NCBI GenBank assembly: GCA_030512295.1
Contig: JAULSR010000008.1
Span: 558,001 to 622,000 of the forward strand
Origin: Bombardia bombarda
Taxonomy: Eukaryota; Ascomycota; Sordariomycetes; Sordariales; Lasiosphaeriaceae
Reading direction: 5' to 3'
Length of the DNA: 64,000 bases
The translations under genes and the position numbers were made by a program. The notes beneath the pieces are model-generated. The model made no database searches, was not told the origin of the DNA, and saw nothing but the letters and a program-made list of their open reading frames with translations. Shown here piece by piece: positions 31,629 to 42,566 of this stretch. How positions within the stretch are numbered: position 1 is the stretch's first letter; each line of letters starts with the position of its first letter.

Positions 31629-34600
31629 GAAGGCAATGAATCAGAGGAGGGCGGCGGCAGCAGATTCCCGCCTTGTCTGTCAGGGAACCATCCGAACAGG
31701 GGGCCTTAGACTAGGAACAAACAGCTGTGGGGCACCATCTAGGGTACTTGGTACTTTGTTATATCACAAAATCATGCGTGTCAGTTACGTAGCTGCTACC
31801 TACCCTAGGGCACCGAGATCGACACATCCAACCAGGAACGGAGCCTTTTTCTCGACCTTTGCCGTCCAGTCCAGTCCAAGGCCGGCAGGAGGGGGAGTTG
31901 TTGGCAGAAGTGTGGTTCCGGGGTGCAAAGCACAACGCAGGACAAGACTGATTGCCCGCATTTTCACCGTCCAGTCCCCATCCTCCGAGGCGCCGTTTCT
32001 TTAGCGAAGAGAAGAGCAGTGGGGCCCGCAGACGCCCAAGTCCCCACGCTTGAACCGCGACCCCTGCAGCGGGTGTGTGGGCCGCTACTTTATTCCTGGC
32101 TCCTGGTTGGCCCGTTGTGTGTGCACAACGACTCGGGCCGCACCAATGGGAGAGGGAAAACGCCCCCCGGTACGGCCGGCAGGAAGAGCCCAGCGGGCAG
32201 CGCGCCTCAGGCCCTCAGCACCCACACCCCCCTTTCGAGAAAGTGTGCGGAAGTTCAAGCTTCTTCGCGCTGCTGCTCTCTGGGGTTTGCTTTGTCTTGC
32301 AGATTAAGATGATGGGATAGCAAAGAGCAGCGGGCGCGGACGGGGCACCGAAGGCGTAGAATAAAATGATCGGAGTATCTACCAAGTCGTTAAATGCACC
32401 CGAGCTTAAAGGGGGTTTTTTTTTTACTCAAACGGGAGCGCGGAATTATCATCTTTCTCGAACACCCAACTTTTCCCCTTTCTCTTTCGATGACATTGTG
32501 ACCGGTAGGCGCTTGTCTCTTTTGAGGAATTCGGCACTGTCTTAGGTGTTGTTTCCCTTCCTCACACGCACGCGCATCGCATGCATGCGCTTTCTGTTGT
32601 AAGTCGATCCAACCCAGTTGGACGACCACGACGGCCCACCCAGCTCCCATAGGCTGGATGTAGGGGACCAAGGCGACATGCATGTGGGCAGAGTCAGGTA
32701 CCTGCATCCGGCGGCCACAAAGCAAACGACGTGGTCGACAGCTGGCAAACCACGTCGGCTGTGTTAGGCCTGGTTTATATATATCCCATCACTTTAAGAT
32801 TTTTTTGATAGCTCTCTTTCCAGCTCTCTTTCCAGCGTGCGCGCGCACAGCCTTCCATCCATCCCATCCCATCCCATCCCAGAAATGAGGAATTATATAT
32901 CGTAACAGCGCATTTCGATACTTCATCTTGATAAAGTACACAGGTGGATAGACAACAGGTGGATAGACAAACCCCGGCAAGCCACCGCTGGGCGCCGTGA
33001 AAGCGCAGGGAGCAAAAAAGGAGATCCACCCAACCCCTCCGCTGTTTTCCCCCCTTGTCCGCCAGTGAGATGGCGAGCACGCGTTCTGTTCCTGCAATTG
33101 AAACGGAGCTAAAAGCAAAGCTGCGCGACCAACCAAATGCAAGGGCCTCACTCATTGGTTAGGGAATTTATGCATGTTTGGTTTCCTACACAGTAAAAGG
33201 GGCCTCTTAATTGGAAGAACAAGAACAGCTGGGCGGAGCAGGTTGGTTTGAAGCCCCATCCATGAGCCGGCCAGCCGGCGGCCAGGGGCCATTTCAAGCC
33301 ATGGCTCATCACTCAACTCAATCCCTAACAGGTGAGTGAGTGAGTGTGTGTGGGTGTGTGTCTGTGTGTCTGTGCAGGAGGCGCTCGAATCGTTGGCCTG
33401 ACGGGATGAAGAAGGATGTCTGTCTCTCTTGACGAAGTTTGTCTTGTCTGTATGCAGGTATCTTTGCGCATGGCGCGGCGCTGTTTCGGCGGGAAAGATG
33501 AGGGGGCACACGTTCAGATCCACACTTGCAAAGGTAGGGCCCCTGGTGCGACAACCCAGCGGATGATGGGATGGAAATCTGTTAAAACTATCCTGTACAT
33601 ACGGAATATCTCTATTGGCCAACCGACCTGTACCCGTTTGACCGCTGAACCGCTCTCAACTGACTGGTCGGCGATTGGTGACGAATACCGTGATACAGAA
33701 AAGCTGAAATGGGGTCCGAGAAGATCGATAAATGACGTACCGTGCAACCCGGTCTGTGATAATTCGATCAGAACAATGGACGATGGCTGGCACAGCATAA
33801 GTAGAAATTGTACCCGCGCCAGCACAACTGTTACGAGACGAGTCCCCCCCCCCCCAGAAATTTAAGCTGAAGAAAATAAACTTCACTAACAGCGGGGCCG
33901 TGGACAGTACTTTGCTGGCTTGCGTAGCAACTGGGGAAGGTGCGAGCGATGTCATGCTGTCCATAGATAGCTGCGGAGGCAAGCCATTGACAGAAGAATC
34001 CGAGAGGCGCGGCCTAACGGACACCCTCTACCCGCACTTTCATCCGAAAGAACTGAAAGCCTCGCGTACCTAGGTATAAGCATCTCGAGGAAAGCAGTTC
34101 CATGCTGCCAGTGAACTCAACAATCATTACTCATGAGGAAGATTGATCCGATCACCCCATGGTCGAGATGGACGTAACCCCACACCTGTCACAAAACGCA
34201 CGATTCGCCTCTTTTTTATGCATCGTGTCAACCTTACCCACTACTGCAGGCACTTTAACTGAACTCTCGCCGTTTGTTTGGAAAACTTGCGTTATAAAGT
34301 TTGTTTGTGCTTCAGCTGAGACCTAGGCTTAGGTAGGCGCTGAAGGGAGGCCGAGCCGTAACCTTAGATTTAGGGCTTAGCGCCCGCCCGTTTCTAGCGC
34401 CCGAATCGGCTTGGAAGTCGAGGCCCTTGGGGGCTAGGGGAAGTTTCCATCAGCCAGCAGGGGAGCCATCATCACAAAGTAGCCGCCGCTCAAACCTGGA
34501 ACCGGTGCGCCGGTCAAACAAGCACAGGTTGTTGTCGCTTGTCAAGAGCCGAACAACCGCCAAACAATGTGGAGGCACGATTCAGCAGCAGAGCGCCAAG

Positions 34601-34769
34601 CGGTCGCTTTAGTGAGGGTATCGGCTCTTGACTACATTAATCTGTCTTCGTCCTCCAAGCTTTCATCTACATAGCTAGCCTGTCTCTAAAAGATCCTGTT
34701 CACAGCTACAGCCTAGGTGTTCAAATATCTACAGGTCGGTCGCACAGATCGCCCAAACAAGTCTCTAAC
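31629..34769. other. 3.1 kb gene-free spacer
   Basis: I see no supported gene between the doubtful ORF and the end of PWP1. It holds several small tandem duplications: AGCTCTCTTTCC at 32810-32834, CAGGTGGATAGACAA at 32940-32969, ATCCC pentamers at about 32860-32880, GT-rich repeats near 33330-33372, and a C12 tract at 33844-33855. Minus-strand ORFs such as 33152-33622 look like chance translations. Confidence 0.45.
33844..33855. repeat. Mononucleotide C tract, 12 bases
   Basis: Twelve consecutive C in non-coding sequence. Similar tracts in this window lie at 44239-44250, 48645-48664, 56863-56874 and 58570-58580. Confidence 0.95.
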
Positions 34770-36496
34770 TTAGTCTTCGTCCATCGAGTCTCCGCCGCTT
34801 CCCTCTATTTGATCATCATCATCCTCTTCGTCATCATCCTCCCCGTCTTCAGAGCTGCTGCTCTCTTCGTCTGCCACACCAACAAGCTTATCCTCAACGC
34901 CAAAGTCGCCCATAGGCTTGTCAGGCAGCTTCTGAGCAAAGGCTTTCCGGACGCCGCTGTTTGTGCTCGTGTCCCAGACATTCATGTTGCCCTTGCTGCC
35001 GGCAACGGCAAGTCTGAAGGCAACCTCCTTGTCAGGAGCAAAGCTTGTTGTAAACACCTTGCCGACGTCAAAGTCGCGGGACACAACGAGCGAGGGGCCC
35101 GTGGCGCTAATGTTCCACAACTTAACAGTCTTGTCCGTAGAACCTGTCGCCATAAAGCCGGGGATGACGGGGTTGAGGTCGAAGGACGAAACCGACTCCT
35201 CGTGTGCCTGGAGCTGCCACACCGACTTGCTGGCCGAGGGATCCTTGGACGCAGTGCGCACATCAAAGCAGTGGATAATGCCGTTCTCCGTCGATACGTA
35301 GAAGTAGTTGGCATCATGGGGATCCCACCTCACATTCTCCACGTCGCTCTCTACGCCTACTCTTGTCGGCAGCGCGGTGGGTGCGCGCATGTCGGCGATC
35401 GCGGCGGTGTGATCGTAACTGCCCGTCAACAGGACGGTCGACTCGACTTGATGCCACGCCAGCGCGCAGACCTTGTCGGTGTGGTAGTTGTATGACTGTG
35501 CGCACTTGGTCGTGTGGAGATCCCAAAGCTTTACCGTCTTGTCGGCCGACGCTGACGCCAGCAGATTCCTGTGTTTCCTGTTGGCGGCGAGCGCCAGGAC
35601 CGCGTCGACGTGGTATTCACCATTTGCCTTCTTGTTCTTCTTCTTTTTCTTCTTCTTCTCGATGTCGGCGTTGTTGCCGCCCTGGCCCAGGATGGCGTTG
35701 GGGTACATGCAGTCCACCGTATCCAGATCCCAGATCTCAATATCCGGGTCGAAGGTGCCGATGGCGACAAAGTTGGCGACCGAGTCCTTCTCAACGCTGG
35801 GCTTGCCGACGGGAATGTTGAGCCACTCGACGCAAAGGGGTATCGCGGGCAGCATGATATCGTGGTGGACGTAGAGGTTATCGGCCTCATCCTCGTAAAC
35901 GTAAACTTCGAGATGGGCGAGCTCATCTTCAATCTTGGCGGCTAATAGAAGGTTATCGGTCGCCAGGATCTGGAGCTCCTCGCGGTCTTCGTCTTCGTCG
36001 TCGGCGTCCTTAAGTGTGATATATGGGTCGTTCTCGTTGGACTCGTAGAAGGCCAATGACTTGACATTACCAAACATGCCCATCTGCTGGGCCTCTCCCT
36101 GAGCGCCCTCCTCCTCATCATCGTCGTAGTGCTCCAGGTCATATTCCTTCAAGTCATCATCAATCTCAATTCTGTCAAGCGGGGTTAGCGACAGGGTTCG
36201 GCGCATGGGCAGCAAGTAGCTGAACAAGGGGCGGGCACGAACTCTGTGCGGTCGTCGGGTACTGTAGACGCCTTCTCCTTCTTAGAGGGCTTCCCTGCGC
36301 CTCCGTCACTTTCCGTCGTCTCGGCATCTATTTCCTCATTTTGTTGAGCCTCTTCGAGCTCTTCTTGCGCATCATCGAGCTGCAGTTTGGCGAGAGCGGC
36401 AATGCGCCCGAATTCCTCCTCGTCGAAGGTGTACTTCGTGGGGAAGGGGGCAGCGAAGCCGCGCGGCACCCAGGTGGCTGTGGTGATCATAGACAT
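34770..36496 (-). CDS. PWP1: Periodic tryptophan protein PWP1 (WD40, ribosome biogenesis)
   Basis: WD40 protein required for 60S subunit assembly and rRNA processing. Two exons: 36496-36243 and 36171-34770; 551 residues. The start MSMITTATWVPRGFAAPFPT is the family N-terminus. The 71-base intron is placed at GTTCGT, which gives DDRTE-IEIDDDLKEYDLEHYDD in phase; the other GT nearby (GTGCCC) breaks phase. Repeats include FVAIGTFDPDIEIWDLD, LLASASADKTVKLWDLHT, LLTGSYDHTAAIADMR, VSTENGIIHCFDVRT and ATGSTDKTVKLWNI. A lysine run (KKKKKKKNKK) precedes the second repeat, and the acidic tail (DDDEEDDDD) ends the protein. It diverges from PRP16 across 388 bases. Confidence 0.95.
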
Positions 36497-36884
36497 GGTC
36501 GCAATGTCTACGGGGAAGATTGGTTATGTGGTGGAAGGTATGGCCGTTTTCTGGCCGTGTGCACTGTGTTTGCGAAGCCCGATTCAGGTTCCTGTCGAGA
36601 TGTGCCCAAGCAAAATCAAAGATTTGCGGCACGACTGAACTTTTTAGTGGGACAATTTGGCGGGGCTTATCTTATCGTGGGGCCTGTTGAGGCTTGGCAT
36701 GGCGACTGGCAGCTTTAGAGCTGAGAGTTCCCGTCATCCATGGTTCAGAAGCTTGTGGAACTTTTTCGCGGTTCCATGTTACTTATATCGATTCCGCGAC
36801 TCCACGACTCGACGATTTCCAGACTCACTCGACTCTAAAACCCACACGCCTGGATTTTCGTAAGGGAGTCATCCACCAGGCATC
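36497..36884. promoter_or_regulatory. Divergent promoter, PWP1 / PRP16
   Basis: Only 388 bases separate two start codons that face apart, so both genes must be controlled from this short interval. GACTC-type direct repeats (about 36800-36835) lie just upstream of the PRP16 start. No TATA box is obvious. Confidence 0.6.
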
Positions 36885-39800
36885 ATGGACCGTGGCCACA
36901 ATCACAATGACGACCGGTCGAGCAAAAGACGGAAGCTGGACTTCAATCCGCTCCGGTCCGACGATCGATATGGCGACTTGCCATCGCGGTCGCAGATCCG
37001 CGCTGCGCCCAGAGGCATGAATGGTGGCGGTGCATCTACTCCCCGCGACGGGTCGAGATTCGGCGGCGCATCGACGCCCCGCCAGCGCGAGTTTGACGGC
37101 CCCGAACCAGGCGTGGACGACCCAGATGCCGTCAACGCGCTCGATCGCGACTGGTACGGTGGCGATGACGACCTTGGCGGCCACACTTTTGGCGACGACA
37201 CCCACAACCCCTTTGGCGACGAAAGCGGGTGGGTAGCACAGGAAAGGGAGGCCGCCATGGTGGAGAAGAAGGTTGTCCAGATGGCGCGCGGGATGAGTGT
37301 CCGCCAGATACAGAAGCAGAAGGACGTCGATGCCTGGGAGACTAATCGCATGCTCACGTCGGGCGTGGCTCAGAGGAAAGACTTGGGATATGACTTTGAG
37401 GACGACCAGGAAGGCACGCGCGTTCATTTGCTGGTCCATGATCTGCGCCCGCCCTTTTTGGATGGGCGGACCATCTTTACCAGGCAGTTGGACCCGGTTC
37501 CCGCTGTCCGAGACGCCCAGAGTGACATGGCTGTCTTCAGCAGGAAAGGAAGCAAGGTCGTCAGGGACAGGAGACAGCAACGAGAGCGGGCGAAGCAGGC
37601 ACAGGCAGCCACCAACTTGGCGGGAACTGCGCTGGGCAATTTGATGGGTGTCAAAGAGGAGGACACGGATAGCGCCCTCCCTATTGCGACAGAAGACGAA
37701 GTATCGGCGTCCAGGATGAACTCGAACAAATTCAGCGAGCACATGAAGAAGAATGGAGGCGCAAGCAATTTCAGTCAGAGCAAGACGTTGAGGGAGCAAC
37801 GGGAATTTCTTCCGGCCTTTGCCGTCCGGGAGGACTTGTTGCGCATCATCCGAGACAACCAAGTCGTTATTGTCGTTGGCGAAACAGGCTCGGGAAAGAC
37901 GACACAGCTTACGCAATTTCTCTATGAGGATGGTTATGGAAAGGCAGGCATGATTGGATGCACACAGCCAAGGAGAGTTGCAGCGATGAGCGTCGCGAAG
38001 CGTGTTGCTGAAGAAATGGAAGTGAAGCTTGGCGGCACAGTCGGATATGCTATTCGGTTCGAGGATTGCACCAGCAAGGACACGGTCATTAAATACATGA
38101 CAGATGGTGTCCTGCTCCGCGAATCCCTTAATGAGTCTGACCTAGACCGGTACTCGTGCGTCATCATGGACGAGGCGCACGAGAGGGCTTTGAATACCGA
38201 TGTCCTGATGGGCTTGTTCAAGAAGATTCTTCAGAGGCGTCGTGACCTTAAGTTGATTGTCACTTCGGCCACCATGAACTCAAAGAGATTCTCCGACTTC
38301 TACGGCGGTGCTCCCGAGTTTACCATCCCCGGAAGAACATTTCCCGTTGATGTCATGTTCCACCGGTCGCCGGTCGAGGACTACGTCGATCAGGCCGTGC
38401 AGCAGATCCTGGCCATACATGTAGGTAAACCAGCCGGCGATATCCTGGTCTTCATGACGGGCCAGGAGGATATTGAGGTGACCTGCGAGCTTGTTCGCGA
38501 GCGTCTCGACGCCCTCAATGACCCCCCCAAGCTCAGCATTCTCCCCATCTACAGTCAGATGCCCGCGGACCTGCAAGCCAAGATTTTCGACCGAGCCGCA
38601 CCAGGTGTTCGGAAGTGCATCGTTGCTACCAACATTGCCGAGACCAGTTTGACTGTGGACGGCATCATGTACGTGGTTGACGCTGGGTATTCAAAGCTCA
38701 AAGTGTACAACCCCCGGATGGGAATGGACACGCTACAGATCACGCCCATATCACAGGCGAACGCAGCCCAGCGCTCTGGTCGTGCGGGGCGGACTGGGCC
38801 TGGCCAGGCATATCGTCTGTTCACTGAGAAAGCCTACCAGGATGAGATGTACATACAGACCATCCCCGAAATCCAGAGGACGAATCTGAGCAATACCGTT
38901 CTGCTCCTAAAGTCACTCGGCGTCAAGGATCTGCTGGACTTCGACTTTATGGACCCACCGCCGCAAGACACCATCACCACATCCCTGTTTGACCTGTGGG
39001 CGCTGGGTGCGTTGGAAAATTTGGGCGAGCTGACAGATCTCGGGCGGAAGATGAACGCGTTCCCTATGGACCCGTCTCTGGCGAAACTCCTCATCACTTC
39101 GCAGGAATATGGATGCAGCGAGGAAATGGTGGTGATTGTCTCGATGCTGTCTGTGCCCAATGTCTTCTATCGGCCCAAGGAACGACAGGAAGAGTCGGAC
39201 GCAGCGCGCGAGAAGTTCTTCGTGCCTGAGTCAGACCACTTGACGTATCTGCATGTGTTCTCGCAGTGGAAGGCCAACGGCTACAATGACGGATGGTGTG
39301 TGCGGCACTTCCTGCACGCCAAATCGTTGCGACGGGCCAAGGAGGTGCGCGACCAGTTGCTGGATATCATGAAGATGCAGCAGATGCAAATGGTCAGCTG
39401 CGGCACCGACTGGGATGTTATCCGCAAGTGCATCTGCTCTGGCTACTACCATCAGGCGGCAAAGGTCAAAGGCATCGGCGAGTACATCAACCTGCGGACC
39501 AGCGTGACGGTGCAGCTTCACCCTACCAGTGCGTTATACGGGCTGGGCTTCCTGCCCGACTACGTGGTGTACCACGAGTTGATCCTCACGTCCAAGGAAT
39601 ACATGTCCACCGTGACATCGGTGGACCCGCATTGGCTGGCCGATCTCGGCGGTGTGTTTTATTCGATCAAGGAGAAGGGCTACTCTGCGCGGGAGAAGAG
39701 GGTTACAGAGACCGAGTTCAACCGCAAGATGGAGATTGAGTCGAAGATGGCTGAGGATAGGCAGCGGGAGCAGGAACGGCTACAGGCCGAGGAGGAGCTC

Positions 39801-39902
39801 AAGCTCGTCAAGAAGGCCGGGCCCGTCAAAGAAAAGAAGATGGTCAAGCGGTCGGGCGCCGTGGTCAAGCCGGCCAGGAAGCGGGCTGGACGTGGGTTTT
39901 AG
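36885..39902 (+). CDS. PRP16: Pre-mRNA-splicing DEAH-box ATPase PRP16 (DHX38)
   Basis: DEAH-box ATPase that remodels the spliceosome between the two catalytic steps. Intronless, 1005 residues. Helicase motifs are all visible: I, GETGSGKT at 332-339; Ia, TQPRRVAAMSVAKRVAEE; II, DEAH at 429-432; III, SAT at 461-463; IV, FMTGQEDIEV; V, ATNIAETSLT; VI, QRSGRAGR at 629-636. HA2 and OB-fold regions follow (QLDLRRAKEVRDQL-type helices, YHQAAKVKGIGEYINLRTSV and SALYGLGFLPDYVVYHEL). The N-terminal extension (DRGHNHNDDRSSKRRKLDFN; then RVHLLVHDLRPPFLDGR) fits PRP16 rather than PRP2, PRP22 or PRP43. The C-terminus is lysine-rich. A 363-codon ORF antisense to the N-terminal part is a shadow. Confidence 0.97.
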   Translation: MDRGHNHNDDRSSKRRKLDFNPLRSDDRYGDLPSRSQIRAAPRGMNGGGASTPRDGSRFGGASTPRQREFDGPEPGVDDPDAVNALDRDWYGGDDDLGGHTFGDDTHNPFGDESGWVAQEREAAMVEKKVVQMARGMSVRQIQKQKDVDAWETNRMLTSGVAQRKDLGYDFEDDQEGTRVHLLVHDLRPPFLDGRTIFTRQLDPVPAVRDAQSDMAVFSRKGSKVVRDRRQQRERAKQAQAATNLAGTALGNLMGVKEEDTDSALPIATEDEVSASRMNSNKFSEHMKKNGGASNFSQSKTLREQREFLPAFAVREDLLRIIRDNQVVIVVGETGSGKTTQLTQFLYEDGYGKAGMIGCTQPRRVAAMSVAKRVAEEMEVKLGGTVGYAIRFEDCTSKDTVIKYMTDGVLLRESLNESDLDRYSCVIMDEAHERALNTDVLMGLFKKILQRRRDLKLIVTSATMNSKRFSDFYGGAPEFTIPGRTFPVDVMFHRSPVEDYVDQAVQQILAIHVGKPAGDILVFMTGQEDIEVTCELVRERLDALNDPPKLSILPIYSQMPADLQAKIFDRAAPGVRKCIVATNIAETSLTVDGIMYVVDAGYSKLKVYNPRMGMDTLQITPISQANAAQRSGRAGRTGPGQAYRLFTEKAYQDEMYIQTIPEIQRTNLSNTVLLLKSLGVKDLLDFDFMDPPPQDTITTSLFDLWALGALENLGELTDLGRKMNAFPMDPSLAKLLITSQEYGCSEEMVVIVSMLSVPNVFYRPKERQEESDAAREKFFVPESDHLTYLHVFSQWKANGYNDGWCVRHFLHAKSLRRAKEVRDQLLDIMKMQQMQMVSCGTDWDVIRKCICSGYYHQAAKVKGIGEYINLRTSVTVQLHPTSALYGLGFLPDYVVYHELILTSKEYMSTVTSVDPHWLADLGGVFYSIKEKGYSAREKRVTETEFNRKMEIESKMAEDRQREQERLQAEEELKLVKKAGPVKEKKMVKRSGAVVKPARKRAGRGF

Positions 39903-40362
39903 AGACCAGTCAATATGGCGATGCCAGATGCTGTGCTCTGTGTAGACTCACTCTGCTCTGTAGAAACATCGTAGCTCCCGGTAGATGGAAAGTAATCAGG
40001 GGGAAGGGGAAGGGGAAGGGGAACCTTATCTTTACCCCTTATCTTACCCCAAACAAAGCCAAGCGGGGCCGATTCGGCCCCTCGGGCTCGCCTCGCCAGT
40101 GAGTCCAGTGCTCGGCCAAGGATCGCTGTGGGGGCTGGGGATTGGGGAAGCTGCTGATCACCGCGACTCCGATGTCCAGCGACAGCCGAGAGAGTCTAAG
40201 GTAGCTAAATCGTCACAGCCCGGGAATTGACTCCTTTGGTTCTTCCCGCACATTCCTGTCCTTTTTCCATCTACCTACCTAATTATCAACACCACTCCAA
40301 TTCTCGGCAATTGGCTACCTTGGAGCTTCTCCCAGTCACATTGCACAGTGCAATTGACCACA
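39903..40362. other. Spacer between PRP16 and GCV1
   Basis: 460 bases in a head-to-tail arrangement: PRP16 3' UTR and GCV1 promoter. A GGGGAA hexamer is repeated four times at about 39999-40022. ACCTACCTA occurs near 40270. Confidence 0.4.
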
Positions 40363-41799
40363 ATGCAGAGCGCAAGGGCAGCCACAGCGGCAGCGGCAGC
40401 GGCAGCGGCCAGCAGTGGCCTTCGGGGCGTCTGGCGGACCTCGTCGTCGCTGCACACCGCCGCCAGACGGACCACCTCCCGATCACACCAAATACAACAA
40501 AAGCAGCTTTTTCTGGCTCATAGCAGAACCTCCCAGATCCAGACCCGCAATGCCTCATCATCGCCTGAAGCGTCTCTCGCCAAAACGCCCCTCTACGACC
40601 TGCACCTCGGCCACGGCGGCAAGATGGTGCCCTTTGGCGGCTTCCACATGCCCGTGCAGTACTCTGGTCTCTCTGTGAGCGCGTCGCACGCCTTCACGCG
40701 CACGCACGCCTCCATCTTCGACGTCAGCCACATGGTGCAGCGCATCTTCTCCGGCCCCGGCGCCGCCGCGTTCCTGCAGCGCGTCACGCCCGCCAACCTC
40801 GAGGCGCTGGAGCCGCACCGCAGCACGCTGTCGACGCTGCTGCACGCCGACGGCTCCGGCGGCATCGTCGACGACACCATCCTCACCAAGCTGCCCAGAA
40901 ACAAGTTCTACGTCGTGACCAACGCGGCCTGTAGGGACAAGGACGATGCCTACTTTGACGCCGAGATGGGCAAGTGGAATTCCGACAACGCCGACAAGAA
41001 TGTCACTCAAGGACAGCTGGGCGGGTGGGGGCTCGTGGCGCTGCAGGGCCCCGAGAGCGAGGCGGTGCTGGCCAAGGTGCTGGCGGACCCCAAACGGGTC
41101 GACCTCAGGGCGCTGCTGTTTGGGCAGTCGGTGTTTGCGCAGGTCAAGCTGCTCGGCAGCGGCGGCATGCGCGTGAGCAGCCCGCTGCTCATCAGCCGCG
41201 GCGGCTACACGGGCGAGGACGGGTTCGAGATCTCGATCCCCGGTGAGGAGACAGTCGGCGTCACCGAGGCGCTGCTCGCGGCGGGCGGGCCGGATAAGGT
41301 GCAGCTCGCGGGGCTGGGCGCGCGCGACAGCCTGCGCCTCGAGGCCGGCATGTGTCTGTACGGACACGACCTGGACGACACGACGACGCCGATCGAGGCC
41401 GCGCTGGGCTGGATCATCCCCAAGGAGCGCAAGACGGCCGACGCGGGCTTCTATGGCGCCGAGGTGATCGCGGCGCAGGCGACGCCCAGGAGCAAGGGCG
41501 GCAAGGGCGTGCAGCGGCGCAGGGTGGGGTTGCTGGTCGAGGGTGCGCCGGCGCGCGAGGGCGCCGAAATTGTGGCGGTTGATGAGAAGACCAAGGAGAC
41601 GGTCTCGCTGGGTAAGGTGACGAGCGGATGTCCCAGTCCTACGCTGGGCAGCAACATCGCCATGGGGTATATCAAGGATGGCTACCACAAGGCGGGCACC
41701 GAGGTGAGCGTGCTGGTGCGCGGCAGGCCGAGGAAGGCGGTCGTTGCCAGGATGCCGTTTGTGCCGACCAAGTACTGGAAGGGGATTGCGCCGGCGTAG
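40363..41799 (+). CDS. GCV1: Aminomethyltransferase, mitochondrial (glycine cleavage T-protein)
   Basis: T-protein of the glycine cleavage system: transfers the aminomethyl carbon from the H-protein to tetrahydrofolate, releasing ammonia. Intronless, 478 residues from the ATG at 40363; the frame opens upstream at a GTG (40348), which I do not use. The first 70 residues are rich in Ala, Arg, Ser and Thr with few acidic residues, as in a mitochondrial presequence. Conserved blocks: TPLYDLHLGHGGKMVPFGGF, ASIFDVSHMVQ, GIVDDTILTKL, RGGYTGEDGFEISIP, LGARDSLRLEAGMCLYGHDL, PIEAALGWIIPK, and near the end SPTLGSNIAMGYI. Length matches the family. Codon use is very GC-rich. A 376-codon frame on the opposite strand (40558-41688) is a shadow of this GC-rich gene. 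Confidence 0.96.
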   Translation: MQSARAATAAAAAAAASSGLRGVWRTSSSLHTAARRTTSRSHQIQQKQLFLAHSRTSQIQTRNASSSPEASLAKTPLYDLHLGHGGKMVPFGGFHMPVQYSGLSVSASHAFTRTHASIFDVSHMVQRIFSGPGAAAFLQRVTPANLEALEPHRSTLSTLLHADGSGGIVDDTILTKLPRNKFYVVTNAACRDKDDAYFDAEMGKWNSDNADKNVTQGQLGGWGLVALQGPESEAVLAKVLADPKRVDLRALLFGQSVFAQVKLLGSGGMRVSSPLLISRGGYTGEDGFEISIPGEETVGVTEALLAAGGPDKVQLAGLGARDSLRLEAGMCLYGHDLDDTTTPIEAALGWIIPKERKTADAGFYGAEVIAAQATPRSKGGKGVQRRRVGLLVEGAPAREGAEIVAVDEKTKETVSLGKVTSGCPSPTLGSNIAMGYIKDGYHKAGTEVSVLVRGRPRKAVVARMPFVPTKYWKGIAPA

Positions 41800-42566
41800 A
41801 TTGGGTGGGCTTGGAGGGGTGGAGGTGTGATTTGGTTGCCTGTCTTGAAGAGGAGAGAATTGTCTCGGAATCGCAGACAGAGCAGATTGAGGAGAGAGGA
41901 CGAAGAGGGGTTTGTTTGTTCAACATCATCATCATATCGCACATTTTTATCACTGCGTATCAGGCGTCAAGGCTAGCTCAAGGGGAGAGAGGAGGATCTA
42001 GATCCATCTTTCAACAAAGGGACACACGGGGGCTGGTGTTGTGGTTAAAACAAACATTGGAGGTTTTCTTTTTTTTTTGACCACAAACGGAGTTAGGAGA
42101 AGTAGTTCTGGTAAAACAGCCTCTTCCACAACTCAGGATCCTCCATCTATTCAACAACCAGGCTTCTAGATTATAACTAGATGAATCAGCCACAATTGCA
42201 ATCATTGCGCTTACTATGATCTCTATTCGTGTTATTAGGTAAGCTTGCTACCTCTTCACCTGTACATACATGCGCTGATTTAAGTAATAGCGCTATCTAA
42301 ATGGCGCGTCTATTAAGCCCAGCACCCCTATTGGGTGTAGGTCGTCTACTCCTGTATCTATCTACCTTACTCTCGCTCATAATCATGTTAAATTTATGTA
42401 CTTTTTGATGCTTGCTGTCCAAAACAATCATCGAATGCTTGCTTTCCGCAGCGGAGACTCCGAACGCGCCTCCCTCAAATGCAACCCATGTTAAGTGAAC
42501 CTGCCCCGAGGCGCCCCGTGTTTTACTATCCTTCTTTCTTTATTATTAACCAAAACACCAACTCCT
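41800..42566. other. Convergent AT-rich spacer
   Basis: 767 bases between the convergent GCV1 and ethanolamine kinase genes. The interval 42080-42440 is clearly AT-richer than its surroundings. No coding frame is supported; the AT-rich part could be a decayed repeat but carries no terminal repeats I can see. Confidence 0.4.

Noticed and set aside
33152..33622. 156-codon ORF on the minus strand
   Set aside because: Contains His/Thr repeats from GT-rich DNA and no conserved blocks.
36825..37916. 363-codon ORF on the minus strand
   Set aside because: Antisense shadow of the PRP16 N-terminal half.
40558..41688. 376-codon ORF on the minus strand
   Set aside because: Fully antisense to the GCV1 coding region; it arises from the GC-rich third positions of that gene and has no family features.
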